Positions 39,455 to 48,457 of a DNA stretch of 64,000 nt are shown here, piece after piece. Below the pieces are notes generated by a model, which ran no database searches, was not told where the DNA came from, and worked only from the letters and a program-made list of their open reading frames with translations. Origin of the DNA: Polyangiaceae bacterium (GTDB lineage Bacteria; Myxococcota_A; Polyangia; Polyangiales; Polyangiaceae); assembly GCA_025936115.1 (NCBI GenBank), contig JAICTZ010000001.1, positions 372,001-436,000 of the forward strand. The letters run 5' to 3'. The position numbers and the translations under genes were made by a program. The number at the start of each line of letters is the position of its first letter. The first letter of the stretch is position 1.

Positions 39455-41161
39455 TCAGTTCGAGCAGTGTGCGTTGTCGCTCGGCAGGATCGTGCCCGGA
39501 CAGTTTGCCGTGGAGCAACTGCCCGCGTTGTCGCACTTCTTACAAGCGGCCGCGTCCGGCGAGCTGCAATCGGCGTCGACGGCTCCGCAACCGCAGTCGC
39601 AGAGCCCGTCGCCGAAGTAACCGCGGTTGCAGGTCCAGCCGCTCGGGACGCTCACGAGGCACTTTGCGTTGTGGTTCGGATCGATGTGCGACTTGATACC
39701 GCCGGAGCAGCCCTCCGCCGGGTAATTCTGGCAAACGTAGCCGTCCTCGATCCCGTTGCACTTCGGATCGGGCACGCCGCAGCCGCAGTCGCAAGTGGTA
39801 TCGGTGTAGTCCTTCGCCGGACAGGTCCAGTCTGACGTCGGGGGATTGCACTGCGTCGTGTCCGTGGCCTGGACCGTTTTTCGGCAGTCGATACCGCCGC
39901 AGTTCGAGCACTGCGCGCAGAGCTCGATGTCGCTCGTGGCGCAGTCGATGTCGGGCGCGCCGCAGCCGCAGTCGCAGACCTGATTGCCCCCGTACTGGTA
40001 CGGATAACAGGTCCATTCCGGGGGCGGTGGCGGCGGCTTACAGCTGCCGTTCATGTCCGGATCGATGATGCCGGGACATGCCTGCAACGAGCAGGAATCG
40101 TTGTCGTTGCAGCGATCGCACGCGTCGACACTCGGCGAGTCGCAATCCGGATCGAAGAAGCCGCAACCGCAATCGCACTGCGTGGCGTCACGATAGAGCC
40201 GCGGCGAGCACGTCCAGGAGCTGGGCGGCGCCGTGCAGATCGAGTTGTCTCGCTGGTCGATGGTGTTGCACGAAGCGTCGGAGCAACCGTGGCAAGCCTG
40301 GCAGGCGACGTAGGTCGCGTCCGCGCAGTCGATATCGAGCATGCCGCAGCCGCAATCGCAGTGACCGTCGCCGTAAAGCCGCGCCTCGCAGACCCAGCGC
40401 AGCGGAACCTCACACTGACTATTGTCGGTCGAGGAGACGTCGGACGGACAGGCGCCGTTCGCGCACGACCCCACGGTGGCGCAGCTGTCGCAACTCGAGA
40501 GTTTGCCATCTTTGCAGTCGGGGTCGCGGATGCCACAAGCGCAATCGCAGACGCTGCCGTCGTTGTAGGCGGCGGGCGTACAGGTCCAACCGTCTGGCGG
40601 TGGCGTGCAGCGCGTGATGTCGTCGGGATCGATGTTGCCCGGACACGCCGCGCGATTGCAGCTCCCCTCCGCATTGCACACGTCGCAGTGGTCGAGCTCC
40701 GCCTTCGTACAGTCGATATCCGGAGCCCAGCAGCCGCAGTCGCACTTGCCGTCGCCGTAGGCGGCGCGCAAGCAACCCCACGCGGACGGCGCGTTGTTCG
40801 CTCCGCTCGCGCCGCTCGTCGCATTGCCGGCCGTGTTCGAGGATATGCCAGCAACGCCCCCCGTCCCGAACCTTCCGCCCGCGGCGCTATGCCCAGCCGC
40901 GGACATTCCGCCACTGGAAGGCTCGGCGCCGCGACCACCCTCGTTGTCCGAACCCGCCGCACCAGCTTCGGTACCTGCGCCACCGGTAACGCCTCCGGCG
41001 CCCTGGCCTGCCGCGCCCTTGCCTGCGGTGGCGCTCGATTTTCCCGCAGCGCCGGCGCGTCCGCCTGCATGGTTCGGTGGCTCGTGACGGCTCTTGCCGG
41101 AGCAGCCGAGCCACGTCACGAGCGAGAGACCGAGTAGGGCCAATACACGCCAGCGCACCAT
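39455..41161 (-). CDS. ten-cysteine-repeat lipoprotein C (seven repeats)
   Basis: A 568-residue lipoprotein. ATG 41161 gives the signal VLALLGLSLVTWLGC. A Gly/Ala-rich linker runs to about residue 125. Seven cysteine repeats fill the rest, with cores CDCGCG or near variants (CDCGCW in the first, CDCACG in the second). The penultimate repeat has the YVCQNYPAEGC variant shared with B. Acidic segments such as NIDPDDITRC recur at repeat ends and could bind Ca2+. No enzyme motif is seen. Compared with B it has one extra repeat after the second, pointing to repeat gain or loss since duplication. Confidence 0.82.
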   Translation of the reverse strand: MVRWRVLALLGLSLVTWLGCSGKSRHEPPNHAGGRAGAAGKSSATAGKGAAGQGAGGVTGGAGTEAGAAGSDNEGGRGAEPSSGGMSAAGHSAAGGRFGTGGVAGISSNTAGNATSGASGANNAPSAWGCLRAAYGDGKCDCGCWAPDIDCTKAELDHCDVCNAEGSCNRAACPGNIDPDDITRCTPPPDGWTCTPAAYNDGSVCDCACGIRDPDCKDGKLSSCDSCATVGSCANGACPSDVSSTDNSQCEVPLRWVCEARLYGDGHCDCGCGMLDIDCADATYVACQACHGCSDASCNTIDQRDNSICTAPPSSWTCSPRLYRDATQCDCGCGFFDPDCDSPSVDACDRCNDNDSCSLQACPGIIDPDMNGSCKPPPPPPEWTCYPYQYGGNQVCDCGCGAPDIDCATSDIELCAQCSNCGGIDCRKTVQATDTTQCNPPTSDWTCPAKDYTDTTCDCGCGVPDPKCNGIEDGYVCQNYPAEGCSGGIKSHIDPNHNAKCLVSVPSGWTCNRGYFGDGLCDCGCGAVDADCSSPDAAACKKCDNAGSCSTANCPGTILPSDNAHCSN

Positions 41162-41261
41162 CGCGCTGATCAATGCCCGCAAACGAAAAGAATTGTCAGC
41201 TGAGAAAAAACTCCGGAGACTCGCTGACGTGCGCCGCTGAGCGACGCGCTCGCGACGCGCG

Positions 41262-42107
41262 TCAGGTCGGATCCGGGCAGAGCATCGACATGCTCGACGC
41301 GCACATGTCGTTCGTGTCGCACATGGGGTTGCCGGCTTGCTCGCTCGCCGTGCCGCAGCTCAACACGAACTCGTGGTCGCCCCCGTTGCACGCCACCTTC
41401 TTGATCGTGCCGCCCGTCTTGAGCAGCGTGAAGTCTGCCGCCGTCACCTGCACGTAGTGATCGTGCGTTGCCGTGCCGCGTGCGTTGTAGATCTTGGCGA
41501 CGCCGGCCATGACGTCGGCGATGGGCAGGGTCAAGGTGTGACCGTGGTTCATCGAGATTTGTGCGGTGATATCCTTCGTGCACGTGCTGCCGCCGCCGCT
41601 GCCCGCGCTGCCGCCCATGCCGCCCGTGCTCATGCCGCCCGCGCCGGCTCTGCCCCCGCCACCGGCGCCGCTCACCATTCCGCCGCTACCGCCGGTCGTC
41701 GCGCCACCGCTGCCGACGCGTCCGCCAGCCGAGGAGCCACTCATGCCCGCCATACCGCCCTGCCCGGTCCCACCCGAACCCGCCGCAGCGCCCGCGGTCC
41801 CCGCCGCACCCCCACTCGCGGCCTGACCGGCGCCGCCGCCCGTCGAGCTCCCAGCGACACCGCTACCGCCACTGCCGCCCGAACCGCTCGTCGCGCCACT
41901 GCCGCCCGTACCACCCGTCCCAGCACCCGTGCCGGTGCCACCGGTACCGGCCGTCGGCGTGGTGCCACCAGTGCCGCCACCGCCGACTGCGCCCCCCTGA
42001 CCGGACGGCGAAGCATCGTCATCTCCCGAAGAACACCCGACGAGGGCGAGCACGCCGGTGCCAGCGACGAGATGAATGAAATCCTTCCTGCTGCAAGTAG
42101 GAAACAT
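41262..42107 (-). CDS. lipoprotein with Gly/Ser linker and unknown His-containing domain
   Basis: A 281-residue protein starting at ATG 42107. The N-terminus CSRKDFIHLVAGTGVLALVGC combines a Tat-like twin (RK) context with a lipobox. A linker of over 100 residues made of Gly, Ser, Ala and Thr leads to a C-terminal domain of about 105 residues. That domain contains NHGHTLTLP, ATHDHYVQV and GGDHEFVLSC, with five cysteines. Clustered histidines and cysteines suggest a metal-binding beta-sandwich; I do not recognise the family. It sits 100 bp upstream of the cysteine-repeat gene C on the same strand. Confidence 0.72.
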   Translation of the reverse strand: MFPTCSRKDFIHLVAGTGVLALVGCSSGDDDASPSGQGGAVGGGGTGGTTPTAGTGGTGTGAGTGGTGGSGATSGSGGSGGSGVAGSSTGGGAGQAASGGAAGTAGAAAGSGGTGQGGMAGMSGSSAGGRVGSGGATTGGSGGMVSGAGGGGRAGAGGMSTGGMGGSAGSGGGSTCTKDITAQISMNHGHTLTLPIADVMAGVAKIYNARGTATHDHYVQVTAADFTLLKTGGTIKKVACNGGDHEFVLSCGTASEQAGNPMCDTNDMCASSMSMLCPDPT

Positions 42108-42398
42108 GACAACGCTCCAGAGTGACGCGACGAAAGAGTGACGCGACGAACTGCTCGCTTCTCTAGCAGACTTTGGCGGCACGCTTTACTGCTTCGAACG
42201 CGGAGCACCGACGCTGACGCGCAGCGCGCACGCTGATTGGATTTGTCGGGCGGTGGCGGATCGACGCAGGTGCAACACGTCGTTCACTGTGGCAACTTGC
42301 GCTGCTCCACCAGTGAGACCCTTCGCACCCGTCCGCGTAATTTTGCGCGGCTGCTTCTACGCTTGCAACCGCCGCAGCCGCATTTGCGGTCAGGTCGC

Positions 42399-42884
42399 TC
42401 ACGTCATCTGCGTGTGCATGCTCGAGCGCAAGTGTTCGACCACCTTGCGCAACATAGGTGCGCCACCGCTCGCCACCGGCAACTTGGGAGCGAGATGATT
42501 GATGGCCTCGTCTACGCTGCTCACGAACTTGAAGGGGATGCGATGCGGCATGAGCGTCGCGAGCGCGAGTCCGACACCGCGAACGAGCGCCGATCGGAAG
42601 CCGCTGCCCTCGGCGACGATCACGGCGCCCACCATCCTCGGCACCACGTCCCGGCTCCACTGTGCGAGCGCGGCGCGGACCGGCTCTTCCGGCGGGGGCG
42701 AGCTGCGCTCGACGATGGACAGATAGGTGACCGGTGCACGACTACTCGAAATCAGCTCGTTGCAGGTCGCTACCATCTCGGCGATGCTCTCTACAGTCGG
42801 CTGCCCGCGCCAGATATGGATCACCGTTTGCTGCCAGACGGCTAGGCAAACGTCAGGGTTCTGGTCGACAATCCGCGCGTCCAT
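42399..42884 (-). CDS. hypothetical protein, STAS-like size and fold possible
   Basis: A 161-residue soluble protein without a signal or membrane segment. ATG 42884 has GAGG close upstream; a TTG lies three codons earlier. The mix of beta-strand-like segments (VIHIWRGQP, VTYLSIVERSS) with helices resembles small STAS/SEC14-type proteins found in many copies in myxobacteria. This is a weak impression only. It lies downstream of the prenyltransferase gene on the same strand after 169 bp, so co-transcription is possible but unproven. Confidence 0.6.
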   Translation of the reverse strand: MDARIVDQNPDVCLAVWQQTVIHIWRGQPTVESIAEMVATCNELISSSRAPVTYLSIVERSSPPPEEPVRAALAQWSRDVVPRMVGAVIVAEGSGFRSALVRGVGLALATLMPHRIPFKFVSSVDEAINHLAPKLPVASGGAPMLRKVVEHLRSSMHTQMT

Positions 42885-43053
42885 GAACCTCAACTTTTAA
42901 CATATCTTCCGGCGCAGGAGAATCCGCTGTACCCCCATGCTTTCCGGAGCAGAGCGGGACCTCGTGCCGTCGGACGCGGAGCATGACTCCGTTGGAAAGT
43001 GGTCACTCGAAGCGCAGCGGCCGGGACGAAAGCTTCTTCTACTCACTCGTCGC

Positions 43054-44949
43054 CTAGTGGGCGTCCAACATGGGCGGACTCTGCGCAAGCTCCAGCATTT
43101 CATCGGCAAAATCGGCGAAGAGCTGGAACGAGCGGTCAACCACGTCGCAGAGCCGGCGGAACGCGTCCGCCGGGAGCTCCACACGCTCGAGCCGCCGGTG
43201 AAGCTCGGGATTCTCGAGCGTGTGGCTTTCCTCGGATTCGGAGTGATCGCGGCCGAGGTAGCGTAGCCTGATGCCCGTCCGCTCGGTGAATTGCTTCGAG
43301 GCGGCTCCAAGATCGGCGACGGTCGCCTGAAACGCGCCCTCGACACAGTGCACGAGCACGAGCCGCCCGAGCGAGTCCGCGGCGAGACCCAAATGACAGA
43401 GCTGGTACGACAGCGTGCGTGTGCGGCGTGTGCGGTCGCTCCAGATCGCGCGGAGAGCGTCGCTGTAGCGAAGCGTGGGATCTTGCTCGAGCTCGGAGAG
43501 GTCGGCCAGAAACCAACCCCAATGTTCCGTCTCCTCCGTGACGTTCGCGTTCACGAGCTCTTGGAAAAAGTCGCGCGGGGGATGTTCGGGTAGTACGAGC
43601 GAGCAAAGGTCGGCAAACGTGAAGACGAAATGCGCAACGTGTGGCGCGAAGCGAAACTTTTCTCGGGCGTCGACGTTCGGGTCGCGCAAGTAGCGTAGGA
43701 ACGGCGCTGCTCGGTATTCGGCCTTCCGCTGCTCGATCCGTGCAAACAAATCTTTGAGCGTCGCGCCTGCGGGTGCGGGCGGAATGCTCGGTGGACGTCG
43801 CGTATTGCGCGGCGGGATGCTCGCGCCTGGCAAGCCCCAAATCGAGCCGGAGCGATCGGGCGTAGGCGCAGGAATGGTGCCGGGCCGGTGGACACGCTGC
43901 GCTTCGGTCGCAAGATATACGGTCATGCGCGCCGACGCGCCGAAACGGCGTAGTGCGATCCAGGATTGCATGCCTACACCCTCCGCGAGGGGCCGATTGG
44001 CAAAGCCGTTCACGATGCTTTCGTAGAGCGAGGAGTCGAAGCCCTGCCGCCGCATGTAGCGGCGCACCCGTTCGAGCACCGCAGCGTCGTCGCGCGCATA
44101 CGCGCAGACGGGGACGTAGACGGTCGTCGCCACGGGCCGCTCGATCTTGCGTCCCACGAACGAAGAGCACGTGAAGGGGGCGCGCTCGTTCAAGCGCTCG
44201 CCGCTGCCGCGCATCTCGCGGACGAACTCGAGCGCTTCACCCTCTGCGTAACTCTCGGCGATGCTCGAAGCGCACTCGAGATCCTCCGCGGTGGCCGAGT
44301 GGTGCCGCACGTACACTTTCACGCGCGTCTCGGCGTCGTCCGTCAGATCGAGCGCGAAGTACTTGAGCTCGTCGAGCTCGGAGCCGCGGCGCAGCACCGT
44401 TTCGCTCAGGTTCTGCCAAGCCGCGGAGAAGCCGAGCCGCTCGAGGCCTTGCTGCACGAGCTCTGCCGCGTGCTCGGGGCCGCGCGCCTGCGGATTCAAG
44501 TACGCTTTGAACGCGGGGGGTCGCCGGCGCGAGAACACGGCCGAGCTCCAAATCGCGAACGGTCCGTGCATGTCCTCGGGCAGAAACAGATCTTGCAGCT
44601 GGCGGTAGCGGTCGAGGCTCGCCCCGAACTCGCGCTCGAGGCGCTCCTGAAAGGCGAGGCCGGCGGCTCGATAGTCGGCGAGGACGGGTCGGTCCGCTTG
44701 AGGCTCGAAGAGCACGCGCACATCCACGCCGCTGTCGGCGATCGCGACGGAAAATTCGACGGGCGTGTTGTCGTCACTGATTTCGGACGCCCATTCACCG
44801 TGCTCGGTACGCGAGCGCTCCGCCCACGGCGAAATCAAGCTCTCGAAGGTGCGAGTCACGTTTTCCGATTCGTCGCCGAAACCGGCCGCCTTGCACAACA
44901 TGCCGAGTCGCGTGCTGGCATAGTCGATCAGTCGGCCCCCCACGGGCAT
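43054..44949 (-). CDS. DMATS-type aromatic prenyltransferase fused to a haem-oxygenase-like di-iron domain
   Basis: A 631-residue two-domain protein. Residues 1 to about 365 look like a bacterial tryptophan/indole dimethylallyltransferase (ABBA fold). TPVEFSVAI holds the indole-binding Glu, TRVKVYVRHH gives diphosphate-binding basic residues, and GMQSWIALRRFGASARMTVYL matches the family C-terminus. Residues about 400-630 resemble haem-oxygenase-like di-iron oxidases: TEETEHWGWF (ExxH), VHCVEGAFQ, and DHSESEESHT, which fits the HxxxExxH helix. A Pro-rich linker joins them. The simplest model is prenylation of an indole followed by oxidation or fragmentation. ATG 44949 is used; longer N-termini remain possible. 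The flavoenzyme gene lies 124 bp upstream. Confidence 0.78.
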   Translation of the reverse strand: MPVGGRLIDYASTRLGMLCKAAGFGDESENVTRTFESLISPWAERSRTEHGEWASEISDDNTPVEFSVAIADSGVDVRVLFEPQADRPVLADYRAAGLAFQERLEREFGASLDRYRQLQDLFLPEDMHGPFAIWSSAVFSRRRPPAFKAYLNPQARGPEHAAELVQQGLERLGFSAAWQNLSETVLRRGSELDELKYFALDLTDDAETRVKVYVRHHSATAEDLECASSIAESYAEGEALEFVREMRGSGERLNERAPFTCSSFVGRKIERPVATTVYVPVCAYARDDAAVLERVRRYMRRQGFDSSLYESIVNGFANRPLAEGVGMQSWIALRRFGASARMTVYLATEAQRVHRPGTIPAPTPDRSGSIWGLPGASIPPRNTRRPPSIPPAPAGATLKDLFARIEQRKAEYRAAPFLRYLRDPNVDAREKFRFAPHVAHFVFTFADLCSLVLPEHPPRDFFQELVNANVTEETEHWGWFLADLSELEQDPTLRYSDALRAIWSDRTRRTRTLSYQLCHLGLAADSLGRLVLVHCVEGAFQATVADLGAASKQFTERTGIRLRYLGRDHSESEESHTLENPELHRRLERVELPADAFRRLCDVVDRSFQLFADFADEMLELAQSPPMLDAH

Positions 44950-45073
44950 TGTCCCCGATTCTGTCCGTCCCTCTCCTTCTTTCGATTTTTCTATTGGGGA
45001 TTGCAAGCTGCTACCTCCGTGTGAGTTGTGAATGCGGCGCCGCCGCCCCCCCACACGGGCGCTCCGGTCGGGT

Positions 45074-46522
45074 TTAGAAGATGCCTGGACCGGGCGTCAG
45101 AATGCCGCGCGGGTCGAAGCGCTGCTTCCAGCGGAAGAGCTCGTCGGCGACCGGCCCGTACTGACGGAGCCAGTCGAGGCGACTGAATTCGAGCGTCCCG
45201 ATCGGATAACGCGTGCCACCGACGGCTCGCGCCTTCTCGAACAGCGTACGATTGCGCGCGAGCATGCGTGCCACGTACTCGTCGCCGGGGTTGGGCGTCG
45301 GCGATGAGGTCAAGATGTCGAACAGGTACACCCATTCCCCGCACTCGGGCACGCGCAAGAGCGGGCGGTGCAGCTTCGAGCGTTTCAGCGCGAAGAGCAG
45401 CATGAATCCCGTGGGACCCACGTCGTCGGGGCCGAGCGTCGGGAGCACGTCGCCCACGTAGGCTTCGATGCGATCGTCCGGCAGGAATACGTCGAACCAG
45501 GGATGGGTGAGCGTGCTGAACATGCCGATCGATTCGAGGAAATCGACGAGGACATCGACACTCAATACCTGGTCCAGGTATGACGAATCCGAGCTTTCGA
45601 CCCCGCTGTAGTGCAGACCCCGCAGCAAGTGTGCGTCGTCGGGCGGGCTTGCAGGATCGAAATTCTTGATTGCGTTCAGCTGATACAGAAAGCCACCCGA
45701 GCCGTCGGGCACCCAAATATTGTAAAGGCCGTCGAAGTCAGCGCGCTCGAGGAGCTTGCGAAAGTCCGCGAAGAAGGTCGCGTTGTCGGTGTACGTGATG
45801 AGATAGACGCGTGATTGCGCGCGCGCGGGCACCATGTCCACGACCGCGCGCACGATGATGCCGCACTGACCGAGGCCCGCGAGCGCCGCGGAGAAGAGAT
45901 CGGGATTCCGCTCCGCGGAGCACCACTCGGCGTGACCGTGACCGGTGACGACCTGAAGCGCCTGAACACGATCGACCAGCGCGCCCTCGCGATTCGTCGG
46001 CGAGACGCCGCCCATGGACAGCGTGCCTGCGAGCGAGAGGTTCGTGTAGCCGGTGAGGGCGGGCGGCGTCAGTCCCAGCGGAACCGAAGCTTGCAGCAGG
46101 GATTTCCAGGTAGCGCCCGCGTCGACGTCGGCGGAGTGCGGCCCAATCGAATGAATTTGATTCAGGCTGCCGATGTTGATGACGAGCCCGCCCTCCGCCT
46201 GCGCCTGACCGAACGTGGCGTGACCCTGCCCGCGCGCCGCGACTTTGATGCCGCGTGCTTTGCAGAAGCTCACCATCTTCTCGACGTCGCGGACCGACGC
46301 GGGGAACAGCACGGCGACGGGGGTGTGGTGGACGATATTGCCGAGATCCTTGGCAAACGGCGCTACGGAACTCGGATCCGTGACGAGCTCACCGTCGAGA
46401 TCCGGCACGTGATCGAACGGCGCAGCTTGCGCTTCCGAGATCCAACCCCGAGTCGCCGGATCGAAGCCGAACACGATGGCAGCCGCACCCAGTCCAGCCA
46501 CTACCGCGCGTCGAGTCGTCAT
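45074..46522 (-). CDS. cytokinin-dehydrogenase-like FAD-linked oxidase, Tat-exported
   Basis: A 482-residue flavoprotein of the FAD_binding_4 (VAO/PCMH) superfamily. The N-terminus TTRRAVVAGLGAAAIVFGF is a probable Tat signal ending near AQA. ARGQGHATFGQAQ carries the His that links covalently to FAD in cytokinin dehydrogenases. GTLSMGGVSPTNREG and the C-terminal HPWFDVFLPDDRIEAY also match that family, and PRGILTPGPGIF closes it. Family members oxidise prenylated adenines; next to an indole-type prenyltransferase, a prenylated indole or amine is a reasonable alternative substrate. Export is odd if the prenyltransferase is cytoplasmic and may mean the final step is periplasmic. Confidence 0.85.
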   Translation of the reverse strand: MTTRRAVVAGLGAAAIVFGFDPATRGWISEAQAAPFDHVPDLDGELVTDPSSVAPFAKDLGNIVHHTPVAVLFPASVRDVEKMVSFCKARGIKVAARGQGHATFGQAQAEGGLVINIGSLNQIHSIGPHSADVDAGATWKSLLQASVPLGLTPPALTGYTNLSLAGTLSMGGVSPTNREGALVDRVQALQVVTGHGHAEWCSAERNPDLFSAALAGLGQCGIIVRAVVDMVPARAQSRVYLITYTDNATFFADFRKLLERADFDGLYNIWVPDGSGGFLYQLNAIKNFDPASPPDDAHLLRGLHYSGVESSDSSYLDQVLSVDVLVDFLESIGMFSTLTHPWFDVFLPDDRIEAYVGDVLPTLGPDDVGPTGFMLLFALKRSKLHRPLLRVPECGEWVYLFDILTSSPTPNPGDEYVARMLARNRTLFEKARAVGGTRYPIGTLEFSRLDWLRQYGPVADELFRWKQRFDPRGILTPGPGIF

Positions 46523-47010
46523 GGAGTCGCGTTCCCTTCTGTGTACAAACCTGCAAAAGTCGACAGAGCAGGCGAGTGAATAGGATATCACTTCTGAAGC
46601 GAAACTCGCAACCCCTCCGTCACGTTTTCTCGCGCACCGCGAGCGCTCTTGCCTCGCGCCTCACGCGCGAGCCAGGCGCGGCGTCTCACACGTCGTCACA
46701 CTCATGTCGATCGCACAGTGACGACTCGCTCATGAACGCCACGCTGCGCGGCATCTTTGCTATCGCTCGTTCGATTTTTGGATGACGTGCTCGACCGGCG
46801 ACACTCCCACACACTCGGTGACGCTGTGAGCGCGTGTGGTCGCGAGAGCGGCCGTTCCAACGCAGGCAGGCGTCACGCCGGTCACTTGTACGCACTCATG
46901 TGCTTCACACTCGCGTGCTCGCGCTCACTCGGCGACCTCGTTTCGAAAGCGCGTCCGCTCGCCGCTCGGGAGCTTCGAGGCCGTCAAGCCGGCGAAACGT
47001 CGCCGAAGCT
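46523..47010. other. intergenic region without a supported gene
   Basis: 488 bp between the flavoenzyme start and the stop of the next minus-strand gene. Open frames here have no family motif. The stretch near 46540-46620 is less GC-rich and holds the putative promoter of the flavoenzyme-prenyltransferase unit. I see no clear -35/-10 pair. Confidence 0.45.
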
Positions 47011-48324
47011 TCAGTTGCTCTGACAACTCGCTTCGCCGCAGCAATACGCCACACCGCAGGTGTGATCCGCCCGGCAGTATTCGCTGGCGCAGTCGTCGTT
47101 GCCTTCGCAGGGCTGCCCCGTGGTACGCGCTGTGCCGCAGATCGAGCGCGGCAAGCCGTCGGGTCTAGGCTCGTCCACGCTCGAATCCGAGCCGAGACAG
47201 ATGAGCCCAGCGTTGCAGTCGCTCCACGCCGCATAGTCGATGGGGTGGCACGTCGCACCCTCCGTGCCGTCACCCACGAGCTCGCACTTTTGGTTCACGC
47301 AGTAGAGGCGTCCGAACAAGTCGCAGACTTTGATGAAGTCTTGGTCGCAGTCGTCGCCCACGTGCCCCTCGAGCGTCACGATTTGGCAACGGCTATTGCG
47401 GCAGAATTGTCCACCAGCGCACACGTCGTCATCGGAGTCGCACGCGGAGTCGACGGGCAGAGGCGGGCGACAGGTGCCGCTGGTGCCGTCACAGAACAGG
47501 CCGTCGTCGCAGGCCGTCGATTCGCCGCTTTCGGAGACGCCGAAACTGCAGGCTTCGTCGAGCCCAGGACGGCGAAGGACGACTCGTTGACAGGTGGACG
47601 TCGATGCACCCGACCCGTTGCTCACGACGCACGTCGCGGGGCCGTCGTGGTCATCGCAGTCGGACGCCGACTCGCACGCTTGACCCACCGGCACGCGCGC
47701 CGTGCAAACGCCCGGACACGCCGCGCCGATCACGCAGCGCGCGTCGTTCGCGCAGTCCTCGGCGCGCGAACAGGCGCCGGCAAGCGGCGAGGAGCCGCGA
47801 AACACGGCGCGGCACGCTGGCCCGTCGTACAAGCGCTTCATGCTGGCAGGCTCGCAACGCTCTAGCGAGTCGATGCACGCCGGCACGGCCGCGAGATCCA
47901 TCTCGATCGTCCCCGCCCGCACCTTGGCGTCGAGATCTTCGAAGGCGGGCTCCCGCAGCGCCGAACCCTCGAACACGTCACGACAGCGCTGCTCCGTCCG
48001 CATCGCGAAGCGTAGATCCTGCATCTCGCTGTCTTGCTCGTCGCAACCAAAAATATAGCGACAAAGAGCGTCGTATTGAGCGCGTCTGAAACTATCGACA
48101 TCGGTGACTCCGGCGGGTTCATGCCCCTCGTCCGCTCCGCCTGACGCAGCCGCGCCGCCTGACGCAGGCGCACCGCTCGAGCCGCCGGCCGCCGCAGCGC
48201 CCGCCGTGCCGCTCATGCCGCCGGAAGCGCCGTGCAGTGCCGCGTGATGCTTCGTCCGACCACAAGCCGTGCTCACGAGCGCAACCGTCCCCGCCATACA
48301 CAGAATCCTCGTAAATTGAGCCAT
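47011..48324 (-). CDS. cysteine-rich lipoprotein of unknown function
   Basis: A 437-residue exported protein. The signal ends in a lipobox (VALVSTAC), followed by a short Gly/Ala/Ser linker to about residue 70. An alpha-helical segment (SFRRAQYDALCRYIFGC) comes next, then a disulfide-rich half with more than 30 cysteines in patterns such as ACSRAEDCANDARCV and PCEGNDDCASEYC. These resemble Dickkopf/TIL-like modules repeated in many myxobacterial secreted proteins. The helical N-terminal part with paired cysteines is shared with a known type of myxobacterial hypothetical lipoprotein. No catalytic motif was found. Divergent from the sulfatase-like gene. Confidence 0.8.
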   Translation of the reverse strand: MAQFTRILCMAGTVALVSTACGRTKHHAALHGASGGMSGTAGAAAAGGSSGAPASGGAAASGGADEGHEPAGVTDVDSFRRAQYDALCRYIFGCDEQDSEMQDLRFAMRTEQRCRDVFEGSALREPAFEDLDAKVRAGTIEMDLAAVPACIDSLERCEPASMKRLYDGPACRAVFRGSSPLAGACSRAEDCANDARCVIGAACPGVCTARVPVGQACESASDCDDHDGPATCVVSNGSGASTSTCQRVVLRRPGLDEACSFGVSESGESTACDDGLFCDGTSGTCRPPLPVDSACDSDDDVCAGGQFCRNSRCQIVTLEGHVGDDCDQDFIKVCDLFGRLYCVNQKCELVGDGTEGATCHPIDYAAWSDCNAGLICLGSDSSVDEPRPDGLPRSICGTARTTGQPCEGNDDCASEYCRADHTCGVAYCCGEASCQSN

Positions 48325-48457
48325 GCGCGTACCTCCCGCAAGAGCGTTAAGCCAAACCCACCGTTATGTTTAGCATGCAGACGAAAATGGACAGCCCTGA
48401 CATTCGGATCATGCCTTGCCGAGGACTCACACGGCACGCGTGCTAAAAGGCGCTGGC

